Shown here: one piece after another, positions 19,913 to 30,990 of the stretch
How the letters are laid out: each line of letters starts with the position of its first letter
Position numbering within the stretch: the stretch's first letter is position 1
Assembly (NCBI RefSeq): GCF_001625215.2
Contig: NC_030385.2
Span: forward strand, 5,139,135-5,203,134
Source of the DNA: Daucus carota subsp. sativus
Lineage: Eukaryota; Streptophyta; Magnoliopsida; Apiales; Apiaceae
Length of the DNA stretch: 64,000 nt
Reading direction: 5' to 3'
Translations under genes and position numbers: made by a program
The notes under the pieces: generated by a model
Seen by the model: the letters and a program-made list of their open reading frames with translations, nothing else
Told to the model about the DNA's origin: nothing
The model's database searches: none

Positions 19913-22900
19913 TGTAATATCCCATATTTTTAAATTTAGATTTGATTATTATAAATCTATTTGTCTAGATATTATTGTTGGCTCTAGTTGAATATTGATA
20001 TGATTATGTGAATAGTTGTATGTGATTATACTTGTGTTGTGGATTAGTATGGATTTTACAGATTATGCATCCTCCTTCTTTCTCTGATTCCGAGGACGAA
20101 ATCCCTATAAGGAGGGTAGATTGTAATGACTCGGATTTTTAAAAATATTTTTATTAGTATTATAAGTGGTTTTCTTAATAAGTAAGGAATAAGATTTAAT
20201 ATTTTATTCCAGTTTAAGGAGTTTTCAAAATTTTATATTAAACTCCGGGTTATTGTGTTATTGATAAATGATTATATTTTAAAACTGATTTTCATATATT
20301 GTTTTGAAAATTCTAGATGATTATTATGTGAATATATGTGTGATGTGAGTAAGTGGTATTGGTGGATTTGTTGGTTAATTAATTATGGTTAATTATGAGT
20401 ATTATATGATTAATATATGAATTTTTGTGAACTTTATATTATCTGGGTTATTGCGTTAACTGCTCATATGTGTTCGTATTTGAGAGATTTCAATTTCTAT
20501 ATGCTCAGGAGAAAATATAGTTTATTTGGTTATGTTCATATCGATTTATGGAATGTTAGATGATTTTATAATCGATTTACGGATTTAATTGCGTATATTT
20601 ATATTTATTTATTAATTATTTGACTTCCGTAAAACCGTCCACTCGTAACGGTTTAGCGATTTTTCTTCCCGGAAGTTTCAACAAAACTCACCTTTAGCCT
20701 AATTTCAATATTCCGGACATTTTTCGTGTTTTGACTTTTTCGATCCGGAGTACGGTTTTCCCCGTAGTCGGTCCGGCGGAGTTTTTCGGGTATTTTAATT
20801 GTTGATAATTATCTGGTTGTCTCGATAAACGTGAAACTAGATATTTTGATTCATCCTTATCTTGTAATAATTGCAGTGGGACCCGCATACTAATGACTGA
20901 TTAAAAAGCCCCGTTTTGATGATTATCTTGAAAACCAGTACCGATTGGACCCTGCTTTATTAATATAAAGCTACTAAATACGTATTTTCATGTCATAAAC
21001 GATCCAAAGGGGTACCAATTATTTGTAAATATAAATAGACCCTTCTAGAGCTTATTTTCACCCGTAAAATCATTTCACCAGTTTCTCTGCACGAATACCG
21101 AGAGAAACCGAGCGGTGTTCTTCGTGTTCTTCATAATCAAACGAGGATTTGGAGGTGTTATTGGAATCCGATGGAGGTGTATGAATAGTCAAAACGAAGC
21201 TATCGACGCGTAGAATCATGTTTAATCACCCGTTTGTATGCAGATTTATCAGGTGATTTTACATAAATTTTACAAAATTCGAACTATTTTAATTTAAAGG
21301 ATGAATTTTTGTAAATGATATTATTTGGTTGTTTTGATGATTCCATGTTGTAGATCATGTTTTTCTCGTCGTTTTGGTATATTATATGTTGAATTTCGAG
21401 TTCGGAATCATATAGAAACGTTGGTTTGATTCTTGAGTTTGAATGTTCTTGGTGTTCTTGAGTGTTCTTGAATAAGTTTAATTGAAATTTAGGCGTTTTT
21501 GATTCTGTAATTCTGGGCTTAAAAGAAGATGATGAACATGTGTATTTTGAGGAGAGGAATCGAGTGGTGTGATTAGTTTTTGTGCAGGAGCCGCGTATAA
21601 GCCTCGCCGGAGCTTCGAGCTCAGCGGTGGCGAATTGTTTGGATGGATTTTCCAGATATTCTGCTAAGTTTCTGTGAAATATAAAGCCATAATCATGTTC
21701 CTGTTGTTATGTAGATGATTCGGTGAAATTTTGGTGAAGTTCTGGTCAGTGGTGGCGTTTTCCGGCGACTGGGGGCGGCGGAGGTGGTAAACTACTGTTT
21801 AGCCCCCAGAGTTTCGGAGATGGTGAAGTGTGGGTACTGTGGTTTCAAAGTTTGCGTTTCAGCCCCTGTAACTTTTGAAAGTTACACTTTAAACCCTGGC
21901 CGAAAACTTTCAAAAGTTTACAAAATAAACCTTTTGATTTAATTTTCTAAAATTGTTTTATTTAATTATTTTAAATTTCAAAAATAGTTTTTAATTATTT
22001 CTTTATTCAAAAATAAATCTAAATTAGTTTATTAATTAATTTTAATTAGTAATTAATTATTTTAATTAGTCAATTAATTTAAATATTAATTGATTAATTA
22101 TTTTAATTAATTATTAATTGATTTTAATTGATTAATTAATTGGATTTAATTAATCCTTTTTGATTTAAAAATTCCGAAAAATAGTTTCGAGCTTTAAAAT
22201 ATTTTTCCAAATTATGTTCAAGGCTCGACAATTGTTTATGAATGATTTCAAGTCCAGTTTTGAGCATCCGGACTTGATTATTTATTCAAAAAGTGATTCT
22301 TTTATCGATTTTAATTCCGAAAAATGTTTAAAAATTTTGGAAAATTCCCGAAAAATCAGTTTTAACCCAAGACTTGATTTAATATCAATTGGGATGGGAA
22401 ACCTTATGTGTGGTGTGTTGCCTGCTATTGGTTGGATGTGTTATGTGCCGATAGGAGAGTGAGAAAACTGTTTTGAGCATAACTTTTGATCCGTAAGTCG
22501 GAATCAAGTGAAACGAAAGAGAGACAGAAGCTTATAATGTCTATTTTAATATGATGTGACTATATGGCTGAGTCTATAAGGTGAATAATTGTTGATAAGT
22601 ATGCATAATGTGATAATATGTGATCTAAGTGCTATTAGGTGATGATTATGTGAAGTACGTGTTAGTTTTGATATTGTGAAGTGATAAATGATTCGTATGA
22701 TTGATATTGGATAAGAATATATGGATTATGGTGACTGGAGTTGATTGTTTGGAATATGTTGACAGGGGGATACTCTAATAAATAGAGGAGACGCTGTCAA
22801 ATTATCGATAAGATTTATAGGATAATTGATTGGTGATATGTTATGTGGAATATGATTGATTATATGTTAGAGTCAAAGCATGCTTATATGTTACGTGGCA

Positions 22901-24613
22901 TCTGATAAGTTTAAAGGGGTATATAAATGGGTATCGGTATACGTGATATGTATATGCGATATATTGTTTAGTGACTATAGTATTATCTTATTCTCGTAAA
23001 GGATTTGGACGAGACGTGTACGCTCGAAGACGTCAGGAAGTCGAAATGGTATTGCAAAGCGAATAAGGGATGAACCGAGGAAGCGAAGATGTACGGTAGA
23101 TAGAGTATAGCCAGAGATGGTCTAGAGACTATGATATGCATAGATTGTGAAAGTGGAAAGATGAGATTGAGATGTGAGACTGGAGTCAGATTTAAGGCAA
23201 GTATCCTGCACCCTGCTTTTGGATATATTGCAAATATTCTGATTCATTCTTTTGATGTGTTGCAAGTATCCTAAACCCTTCTTTTGGATATATTGCATGT
23301 TCTGATCCATTCCTTTGGTATATGTTTCAAGTATTCATACCTTTCTTTTCAATGTTCGAAAATGCGAGTATTCTGAACCATTCTTTCTAATCTTCAAGTT
23401 TCTAAAGAATTTCCGTTTTACAAATTAATTCGAAGTTCAGATTGTCATTGAAGCATGTGTTGCTCAGTGATAGTTAGAGCTTTGAATGAATTGGGATCTT
23501 CTTGATTATTCAACCCGCCATTGTCATGCTGGTTTAGCAGGCTAAATTCAGTTGCTTAGCCGATAATGGAGGATACTGAATAGTTGAGGATTTCCTGAAC
23601 TGTGATTTATGAAATGATGGATCATGATTTATGAATAGATTATTATCAAAGTTTGAATTGGAATTATTCTGTTGTTGATGATATTTATGATGATGTTCTG
23701 TTAATTTACATTGGCTTCTTGAATTGAATTAGAGAATTGGATTATTGTTTTTATATAAACCTGTGGACCAGATTCGTGGTCATGTTAGGCCAATGAGTGC
23801 CTTGGATCCAGTGATAGAGCATGGCGGGGCCTGCTCGGGGTTAGGTATGACTGATCAGCATCCTAACCTTGGTTTTTAATTAAAATGTGATAGTCCAATT
23901 CAATAATTCTCTTGTGAAGGATTGAATTCCTCAGATTTCTATTGCTGCAAGGTATTGTGATTCTTTTATACAATACCTGAATATGTGAACTCAGGTTGAA
24001 TCTTTTTATATCTTGAACTCGAGAATTTCTGCTATATCACTCAGAATTTTCATTGTTACTATTACTTGCTGAGCATTGTTGCTCACTCTTGCTATTCTCT
24101 TTCAACCATTTCAGAAAGGATTAAAGATGAATGGCTAGTCTATGATTGCGAGTAAAGTTAAGGCTAGGCGAGGAGTCAGAGGTGTTAAGGATCCAGTGGT
24201 CGAGAAGTGTCCAGGAAGATTGATAAGGTTGATGCTAGCTCGAGTTGTGCTATTGAGATTCAGATGTAAGTCATAGCTGGAATAGTTGACAGTGATTCCT
24301 CTTATCGAAGATGATCTGATTTGGTAAGAGATGTTGTGTAATAATAGTGGTTGATTCTAATTTCAATACTGTAACCTGGAAGCGATCCTGTTGTTTTGGG
24401 GGTGAAGATGTTCTCTTTCAAATCTTTCATTTAACGTCTTTCAGATCTTTTATTATGGCTTTCAAGTTTGAATTTCAAGTTTTAAATCCTTTGACTTTTA
24501 TTTTCATTAAAAAAAAAAAATAATAAAAAAAATTCAGGATTTCAAAAGTGTTTAAAAATGGGTTTTATGTGGTGACGTCAGAATCCAGACCCCCGGATTC
24601 TCGGACTGTCACA
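19913..24613 (+). repeat. 3' LTR (4.7 kb) of the inner gypsy element
   Basis: Copy of the 5' LTR, offset by 6405 bp, with the same internal landmarks (second LTR-like start at 20122, TATA box at 21030, tandem units at 23197-23354). It is two bases longer, owing to the A-tract near 24510. It is followed by the tgaac target duplication and the interrupted pol gene. Confidence 0.95.
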
Positions 24614-27166
24614 TGAACTGTCTTGCATACCAAATTTCTTTAAGAGATTTCTGGTATACTTGGCTTGATTTATAAAAATCCCATCTTCAGTCTGTTTAAC
24701 TTGTAAACCCAGAAAATAACTGAGTTCCCCCATCATGCTCATTTGGTACCTGGACTGCATGAGCTTGGCAAATCTTTGACAGAGTTTAGCATTAGTGGAG
24801 CCAAAAATAATGTCATCAACATAGATTTGAACTAAAAGCAGATCATTACCATGATTCAAATAAAATAGAGTTTTATCTATGGTACCTCTAGTAAATCCAT
24901 TCTCAAGAAGAAATTGAGCCAGAGTTTCATACCATGCTCTTGGAGCCTGCTTTAGTCCATAAAGTGCCTTGTCCAATCTATAGACATAGTCTGGATGCTT
25001 TGGATCCACAAAGCCCGGAGGTTGTTCAACATCTACCTCTTCATCCAGTTTCCCATTTAGAAAAGCACTTTTGACATCCATCTGAAATACCTTGAATTTC
25101 TTGTGAGCAGCATAGGCCAGAAAGATTCTGATTGCCTCCAATCTTGCAACTGGAGCAAAAGTCTCATCATAATCAATACCTTCCTGTTGTGAATACCCTT
25201 TTGCCACAAGCCTTGCTTTATTTCTTGTAATGACACCCTCACTGTCAGTTTTGTTTCTGAATACCCATTTTGTACCAACTATAGATCTGTCTTTAGGTCT
25301 TGGTACTAGGGTCCATACTTTATTTCTCTCAAACTCATTCAGCTCTTCTTGCATTGCTTGTATCCAGTCAGCATCTTGAAGAGCTTCCTCCACCTTTTTA
25401 GGTTCTGTTTGTGACAGAAAACAATGATGTAAACACTCATTTGCTGTAGCTGTCCTTGTCTGCACACCTGCTTCTGGATTGCCAATTATTAAGTCAGGTG
25501 TGTGAGATTTTGTCCACTTCCTAGCATGTGGAAGTTGACCATTTGCATCATTGGATCCTCCCCCTTGATCCATGCTCTCCTGATTCTGTTGATTATTCTC
25601 TGTAGCTCCCCCTAAGTTTGTGCTATCAGAGTTTGAATCAGTATTCTCTGATGAGTTTGAGTCAGCATTCTCTGATGAATCTTGGGTAGAGTCTGAAACA
25701 TTCTGATGCTCCCCCTCAGCAAGTGCTTCATCATCATGAACTTGTAAATTTTCATCAGAGTTTGCTGTATCTTGTTCACAGTCAGAGTTTGACTGTTCAT
25801 CAGAGTTTATCGAATCAGAGAATATTTCTTCATTTTCAAAATGCAGTTTTTCATGATCATCCATATCTGTTAAGCCCATGATTTTCTTGTCATCAAATGA
25901 CACATGTATGGATTCCATGATCACCTTGGTTCTTAGATTGTAGACTCTGAAGGCCTTTGTTATCAGAGGATAACCTACAAAGATGCCTTCATCAGCTTTT
26001 AAATCAAACTTGGTAAGCTGTTCTGGATGAGTCTTCAAGACAAAGCATTTGCACCCAAATATATGAAAATACTTCAGATTTGGCTTCTTTTTCTTCACCA
26101 TCTCATATGGGGTCTTGCCATGCTTATTAATCAAGGTTGCATTTTGAGTGAAACAGGCTGTTTGAACAGCTTCTGCCCAGAAATAAGTAGGTAATTTAGC
26201 CTCATCAAGCATAGTTCTGGCAGCTTCTATAAGAGTCCTGTTTTTCCTTTCAACTACACCATTTTGCTGTGGTGTACCAGGTGCAGAGAATTGTTGCACT
26301 ACACCTCTTTCTTTGCAGAACTCTTCCATTGTTGAATTTCTGAACTCAGTTCCATTATCACTTCTAATGATCTTCACTTTGTCTTCAGATCCATGGTCCA
26401 GTTGTGTCACATGATCCATCAGATGCAAGGCTGTTTCATCTTTAGAGCGAAGAAAATATACCCAAGTGTATCTAGTATACTCATCAACAATGACAAGAGC
26501 ATATTTCTTCCTTGCAATGGATGGTACATTAACTGGTCCAAATAGATCAACATGTAGAAGATGATATGGTTTCTTTATTGAGAATTCAGTCTTACTCTTG
26601 AAGGATGTCTTTCTTTGCTTGGCCTTTTGACATGAATCACATAATCCATCAGATGTGAGTAGTGATTCAGGGAGTCCTCTCACAAGCTTTTTCTTTATAA
26701 GCTCATTTATAGAGTTGAAATTCAGATGTGAGAGCTTCTTATGCCACTTCCAACTTTCTTCTGCAGAGATCCTTGTAGACAAGCAGATTGCTTTTCCTTC
26801 AGAGTTTGTAGGCAAGTGGATTTCATAAATATTCCCATGTCTGTGAGCAATCACTGCCACTTTGCCTGTTGACTTGCTTACTATCTCACTGTGTTCTTCA
26901 TAGAAATCAACATGATATCCTCTGTCACAGATTTGACTGACAGAGAGTAAATTGTGTTTTAGCCCTTGAACAAGAGCTACATTTGATATGATGACATTTC
27001 CAAGATTGATGTTGCCATATCCCAGAGTCCTTCCTATGTTGCCATCTCCATAAGAAACACTTGGGCCAGCCTTCTCCACAAACTCTGACAGCAGGGACTT
27101 ATTTCCAGTCATGTGTCCTGAACATCCACTGTCCAAGACTAGAATATTCTTCCTGTTGCCCTGCAA
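24614..27166 (-). pseudogene. 5' part of Sirevirus-like pol: protease, integrase, reverse transcriptase
   Basis: Copia-type pol cut by the inner element after 851 codons. Counting from the first codon after the stop at 27167: protease [11 protein letters not shown] with D12-S13-G14; integrase zinc site H142, H147, C176, C179; catalytic triad D207, D270, E306 (D-35-E spacing); reverse transcriptase with [11 protein letters not shown] and YVDD at 782-785. No ATG starts this piece; it is in the same frame as gag and is separated from it by two stop codons. Codons after residue 851 belong to the inner LTR. A hypervariable Asn/Ser/Asp-rich stretch (about 455-545) lies between integrase and RT. Apart from the insertion the frame is open. 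Confidence 0.95.
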
Positions 27167-27178
27167 TCACAAAGACCA

Positions 27179-29410
27179 CTAATTGTTAGTTTTAAGGACC
27201 CAGACTTGCTTGGATCCCTTGGCCTTATTAAGTTTGTTAGCTTTTGCAGCGGTATTATTATCAGAGTTTGAGCTAACAGACTTTGCAACAGAGTTTGTAC
27301 TAGAAACAGATTTTGTACTTGCAGAGCTTTTATTAAACTTCTTCAAAGAAGGTTTCAATTGATAATAATCATAATACAAACTATGATATTCTTTGCAAGT
27401 ATAAATAGAATGCCATAAACTACCACAATGAAAACATGGATCTTGTGGTTTATATCTAATACTACTTTTTCTAACTCCAGACTTTGTAGGTAAAGAGTTA
27501 ATGTCCTTGTTCTTCCTGCAAAAATTAGCAAGATGATTAGTATTACCACAGTTATGGCATGTCTTCCTAGGTGCATTTGGAACAGGCATGTAGTTATTAC
27601 TCTTGTCTATTCCAATCTTGCCATTTCTGTTTTTCCTAGGCTCCTTGTTTTTGTCATCAGACTTTACTTCTTTAAGCTTGTGTTTAAGCTGTTTCTGAGT
27701 CATCAGTCCTATGTTAACCTGTTTGGGCTTATCAGATTTTAAATTTTTGTTAATCTCTGATTTTGGTCTACTCTGTTTAGACTTAGAGGATTCAACAACA
27801 AATTTGACAGGTTTAACCTTAGGTTTTTGAGTTTTAACAAACTCTGTTTTTGATGACTCAGCTTCAGAGTTATCAGTGTAACCTAGTCCCTTCTTCCAGT
27901 TTCCACTACCTAAGATATCCTGAGTAGTTTTGCCTGAATTAGTCCATGTTTTAATAATTTCCCTTTCCTTAGCAAGTTCTGATTGAAGAGATGCATACCT
28001 CTTTAATAATTCATCTTTGACAATGACAGCATCATCTCTTTCTTTCTGAACTTCCAACATTTGAACTAATTCTTTTTCTAGATAATCATTCCTTTTCTTT
28101 ACACTTAGAGTTTCAGATTTTAATCTTTCATTTTCTAAAGTCTGATCTCTAAAGCTGGTATGCAAAGTTTTAAGAAACAATCTTAACTCAGTTATATCTT
28201 CAGTATCAAAGGCAAGAGTAGAATGAGGTACCTTAGCAGGAGATTCAGAGTTGTTGTCAGTGTTTGCCATCAGAGCATAATTGACTTCTTCTTCTGAATC
28301 AGATGTATCTGTCCAGTTTCCTTTCTTGGTGATAAAGGCTTTTTCTTTTTCCTTCTTGGCTTTCTTGCATTCAGATGCAAAGTGTCCCTTTTCACCACAG
28401 TTGAAACAGGTATACTTGTCAGCTTTTCCAGCTTTTCCTTCTTTGCCCTCATTCTTCTTAAAGTTCTTCTTGTCATAAACTCTGTCAGAGTTTCTGTCTT
28501 TCCTTGAAAAACTTTTGCCTTTGTTGAACTTTTTGTAGGCCAACTTCTTGAAGCTTTTCACCATCAATGCTGCTAACTGCATCATCTCATCATCACTTTC
28601 TTCAGAGTCTGAGGGAACATCAGAGTTTGAGTCATCAGAGTTTGATGACTCAATGTCAGACTTTGTGACATGAGCTTTTCCTTTGCTCTTAGCAGCTTCC
28701 TCTTGAACTTTCAGAGCAACAGACTTTGATTTTCCTCCATGACGTTTGCTCCTTTGCTCCATTTCAAGTTCATGAGTCTTCAGTCTTCCATAAACATCAT
28801 CAAGAGACATTTCTCCAAGATCAAGATTGTCTCTTATTGTGGTGACTTTCAAATCCCATTTTTCAGGAAGAGCCAGAAGGAATTTGAGATTTGAGTCTTC
28901 AAGATCATATTCCTTGTCCACCAGAGATAAGTCATTCAACAGTTTGACAAATCTGTCATACAGATCTGTCAGAGACTCACCAGATTTTGAGTCAAAGTGC
29001 TCATACTCCTGTGTAAGGATTGTTTTTCTGTTTTTCTTAATGGCCTGAGTTCCTTGACATCTGGTTTCCAGAGCATCCCAGATTTGTTTAGCAGTTTTGC
29101 ACCCAATTACCCTATTAGACATTGCATTGTCAAGAGCACTGTGCAAAAGGTGTTTCACCTTTGAGTCTTTACTAATTGACAGGATGTCCTCAGGGGTATA
29201 ATCTTTCTTTTCTTTTGGAACCATCTTCTGAGGTTCATCAGCAAGCCCAACAGAGAGCTTGGTGGGCATATGTGGTCCATCAAAGATCCTGTCAAGATAT
29301 TCTGGATCAACAGAGTCTAAGAATATTATCATTCTCTCTTTCCAGACTGGATATTCAGATGCCTTAAGGATTGGAACTCTAAAGGATGAAGCTTGTGATT
29401 TTTCAGACAT
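27179..29410 (-). CDS. Gag of the Sirevirus-like element
   Basis: A 743-codon ORF with a true ATG (29410) soon after the primer site. Gag forms the particle that packages the element RNA. The N-terminal half is the Copia gag fold (UBN2-like; LTDLYDRFVKLLNDLS and LPEKWDLKVTTIRDNL are visible). Three CCHC zinc knuckles follow: CFNCGEKGHFASEC (about 333-346), CHNCGNTNHLANFC (618-631) and CFHCGSLWHSIYTC (659-672). A coiled-coil stretch (about 400-480) lies between the first and second. It ends at TAG 27181-27179, followed in frame by TGG TCT TTG and a TGA before pol. It looks intact. Confidence 0.95.
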   Translation of the reverse strand: MSEKSQASSFRVPILKASEYPVWKERMIIFLDSVDPEYLDRIFDGPHMPTKLSVGLADEPQKMVPKEKKDYTPEDILSISKDSKVKHLLHSALDNAMSNRVIGCKTAKQIWDALETRCQGTQAIKKNRKTILTQEYEHFDSKSGESLTDLYDRFVKLLNDLSLVDKEYDLEDSNLKFLLALPEKWDLKVTTIRDNLDLGEMSLDDVYGRLKTHELEMEQRSKRHGGKSKSVALKVQEEAAKSKGKAHVTKSDIESSNSDDSNSDVPSDSEESDDEMMQLAALMVKSFKKLAYKKFNKGKSFSRKDRNSDRVYDKKNFKKNEGKEGKAGKADKYTCFNCGEKGHFASECKKAKKEKEKAFITKKGNWTDTSDSEEEVNYALMANTDNNSESPAKVPHSTLAFDTEDITELRLFLKTLHTSFRDQTLENERLKSETLSVKKRNDYLEKELVQMLEVQKERDDAVIVKDELLKRYASLQSELAKEREIIKTWTNSGKTTQDILGSGNWKKGLGYTDNSEAESSKTEFVKTQKPKVKPVKFVVESSKSKQSRPKSEINKNLKSDKPKQVNIGLMTQKQLKHKLKEVKSDDKNKEPRKNRNGKIGIDKSNNYMPVPNAPRKTCHNCGNTNHLANFCRKNKDINSLPTKSGVRKSSIRYKPQDPCFHCGSLWHSIYTCKEYHSLYYDYYQLKPSLKKFNKSSASTKSVSSTNSVAKSVSSNSDNNTAAKANKLNKAKGSKQVWVLKTNN

Positions 29411-29451
29411 GATTGTGTTTAAGATCTCACTGTAGTAATCTTAACAGAGCT

Positions 29452-29464
29452 GGCTCTGATACCA
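29452..29464 (-). other. Primer binding site (initiator Met tRNA) of the Sirevirus-like element
   Basis: On the minus strand TGGTATCAGAGCC follows the 5' LTR end (AACA) after two bases. It is the standard plant initiator tRNA-Met site. Confidence 0.95.
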
Positions 29465-29466
29465 CT

Positions 29467-30035
29467 TGTTAGGTCCTATAAATTCACTATATAATCTGAT
29501 ATAGTGATCACAATCTGTAACACAGTAAGACAATATAAGAGATTTAAAGCAGTAAACTCTTATTCACAAAGCTTGAATGGTTACAAAAACTCTCTCAGTG
29601 ATTTATATTGTATCACTAAGAGCTGCTAGGGTTCTGTAAAATATACTCGATAACTCAACTCCTCTAGAGTAACCCTAATCTGTGTTTATATAGACACAGT
29701 TACAAAATCAATCTCTGATTTGATATCCTATAAATCAGCTATGAATTCTATCAATCAAAGATTGCTCCAGTTTTCTGTTTAGTTTCCATAGTCAGTAAAT
29801 CACTCCTCCGCTTCTATCCCTCCTTGAAGTATATCCGCTTCTGAGCTCTTTCCACGTGTAAACTCTGACGAGTCTTGACTATGTAAACTCTGGTCAGACT
29901 TTATCAAACTCTGTCAGACTTTATCAAACTCTGTCAGACTTTACTAAACTCTGATCAGCTTCCAGCTTAAACTCTGATGATTCCTGTTCTAAAACAGACT
30001 TTAAGAATATTAGTAATCATCAATTATATCTAACA
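29467..30035 (-). repeat. 5' LTR of the Sirevirus-like element
   Basis: 569 bp. On the minus strand U3 comes first and carries the CTCTGA/TCAGAG unit array (about 29860-29985 in plus coordinates), then the TATA box, then R-U5. It is followed by the tttac target duplication at 30036-30040. Confidence 0.95.
29685..29693 (-). promoter_or_regulatory. TATA box in the 5' LTR
   Basis: The minus strand reads CTATATAAA, about 170 bp downstream of the repeated U3 motif array. It is the likely promoter of the element RNA, with transcription starting near 29655. Confidence 0.6.
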
Positions 30036-30656
30036 TTTACGTGTCGTGTTTTCGTGTTGTAAAAAAAATTGTCGGGTCTACTGACAAGTTACAACCCTCA
30101 ACAATACATACACACATATCGATTCTTGTATAACCTGAGAAACAAATATTTGTAGGGACTAGGGACATAATTTATAATGGTCATTCAGCTAATCTTATTT
30201 TTTCAGAATTAATAATTTATTTTTGGAGACAACTATATATAATTTTACTCTTTCTAAAATAAATCCTTTTTTTTTGGCTAAATAACGAATATACAACACC
30301 TCTTAACATTTAAATCTAAATTTTTTATAAAAATATGTATTTTTCTAAAAAAACAAGTCTTTAAATCTTGAAGAAAAAAAAAAGAAAGCTTGTTGGGAGC
30401 TAGAGATGGCAGTTTGTACCGAACCGGTGGATACCCGATCCGTACAGGCCCGATTAGGTTTTACTGAACACAAAATATTTCGGGGTCGGGTTTGGGTTTA
30501 ATTTTCAAACCCGAACTATTTTCGGACCGGGTTCGGGTTTATGACATACCGTTTCGAACCCGACCCGAAAACCCGAAACCCGTTTCAAACCGAACCCGAA
30601 CGCGAACCAACCCGTGTATATATAATTTTTTTTTTTTTTTAGATAAACCGAAAACA

Positions 30657-30990
30657 TTAAAAATCAAACCAAGAGCTGGCTTTTACAACACCAAAATAAG
30701 CCGAAACCAGCTCGCAATCCCACTTGCTATTGTCTTCTTGCCTCAATTCATTATAAGTTCTGCTCAAGTTATTTATTTGCCTAACCGCCTCCTCTAATCC
30801 TTCTTCCTCAATCAACTCTTCATCTTGTTCCAGTAAAATCTCATAAGCATGCGCATTATCAGTTTCCAAAATAACTCACGGAATTTTTTTTTTGAAAGCA
30901 GTAACCATTGCCTTATGAATGTCCCAGAACTGAAGTTCTAAAAAACCAACATCCTTCGTAGGACCCATAATCCCGTCAGACTCCATCCCA
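30657..30990 (-). pseudogene. RNase H-like (RVT_3-type) gene fragment
   Basis: The minus strand reads FLELQFWDIHKAMVTAFKKK, then after an in-frame stop VILETDNAHAYEILLEQD, an E-rich helix and SKWDCELVSAYFGV. ETDN with an upstream helix and a later WxC-x-V strand fits the RNase H-like domain found in plant non-LTR elements and in domesticated host proteins. It has a stop and no start, and is probably a captured or inserted fragment inside the hAT-like element. The remaining fragment is too short to tell host gene from LINE. Confidence 0.5.

Larger units (their letters stand above)
13508..24613 (+). mobile_element. Non-autonomous Ty3-gypsy-derived LTR element inside pol
   Basis: LTRs 13508-18206 (4699 bp) and 19913-24613 (4701 bp) start TGTAATATCC and end ACTGTCACA; only the A-tract near 18105 and 24510 was seen to differ. 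A 5-bp duplication, tgaac, lies at 13503-13507 and 24614-24618. The interior is just 1706 bp and opens with an initiator-Met primer site. It keeps a broken integrase relic and no intact gene, so the element must borrow proteins. LTRs far longer than the interior resemble LARD-type derivatives of Tekay/Del-like gypsy elements; the lineage is inference. It lies in the opposite orientation to its host element and is very young. Confidence 0.95.
8372..30035 (-). mobile_element. Copia-superfamily, Sirevirus-like LTR retrotransposon with nested insertion
   Basis: Bounded by 569-bp LTRs (8372-8940 and 29467-30035) that start TGTT, end AACA and differ by one base as far as I compared (C/T near 8730 and 29820). 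A perfect 5-bp target duplication, tttac, lies at 8367-8371 and 30036-30040. Read on the minus strand the order is LTR, initiator-Met-tRNA primer site, gag, pol (protease, integrase, RT, RNase H), a long extra ORF, polypurine tract, LTR. Integrase before RT makes it Copia. Three gag zinc knuckles and a large ORF after pol point to the SIRE/Maximus lineage. Without the 11.1-kb inner element it would be about 10.5 kb. Near-identical LTRs imply recent insertion. Confidence 0.95.

Noticed and set aside
13508-24613. Segmental duplication of 4.7 kb
   Set aside because: The two copies start TG, end CA, have PBS and PPT at the inner edges and a 5-bp target duplication outside, so they are LTRs of one element.
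24578-24613. Last codons of the apparent pol ORF
   Set aside because: These 12 codons are read from the end of the inner LTR and are not part of pol.
27533-29367. Several plus-strand ORFs opposite gag
   Set aside because: Shadows of the gag reading frame on the other strand; no domain and low-complexity composition.
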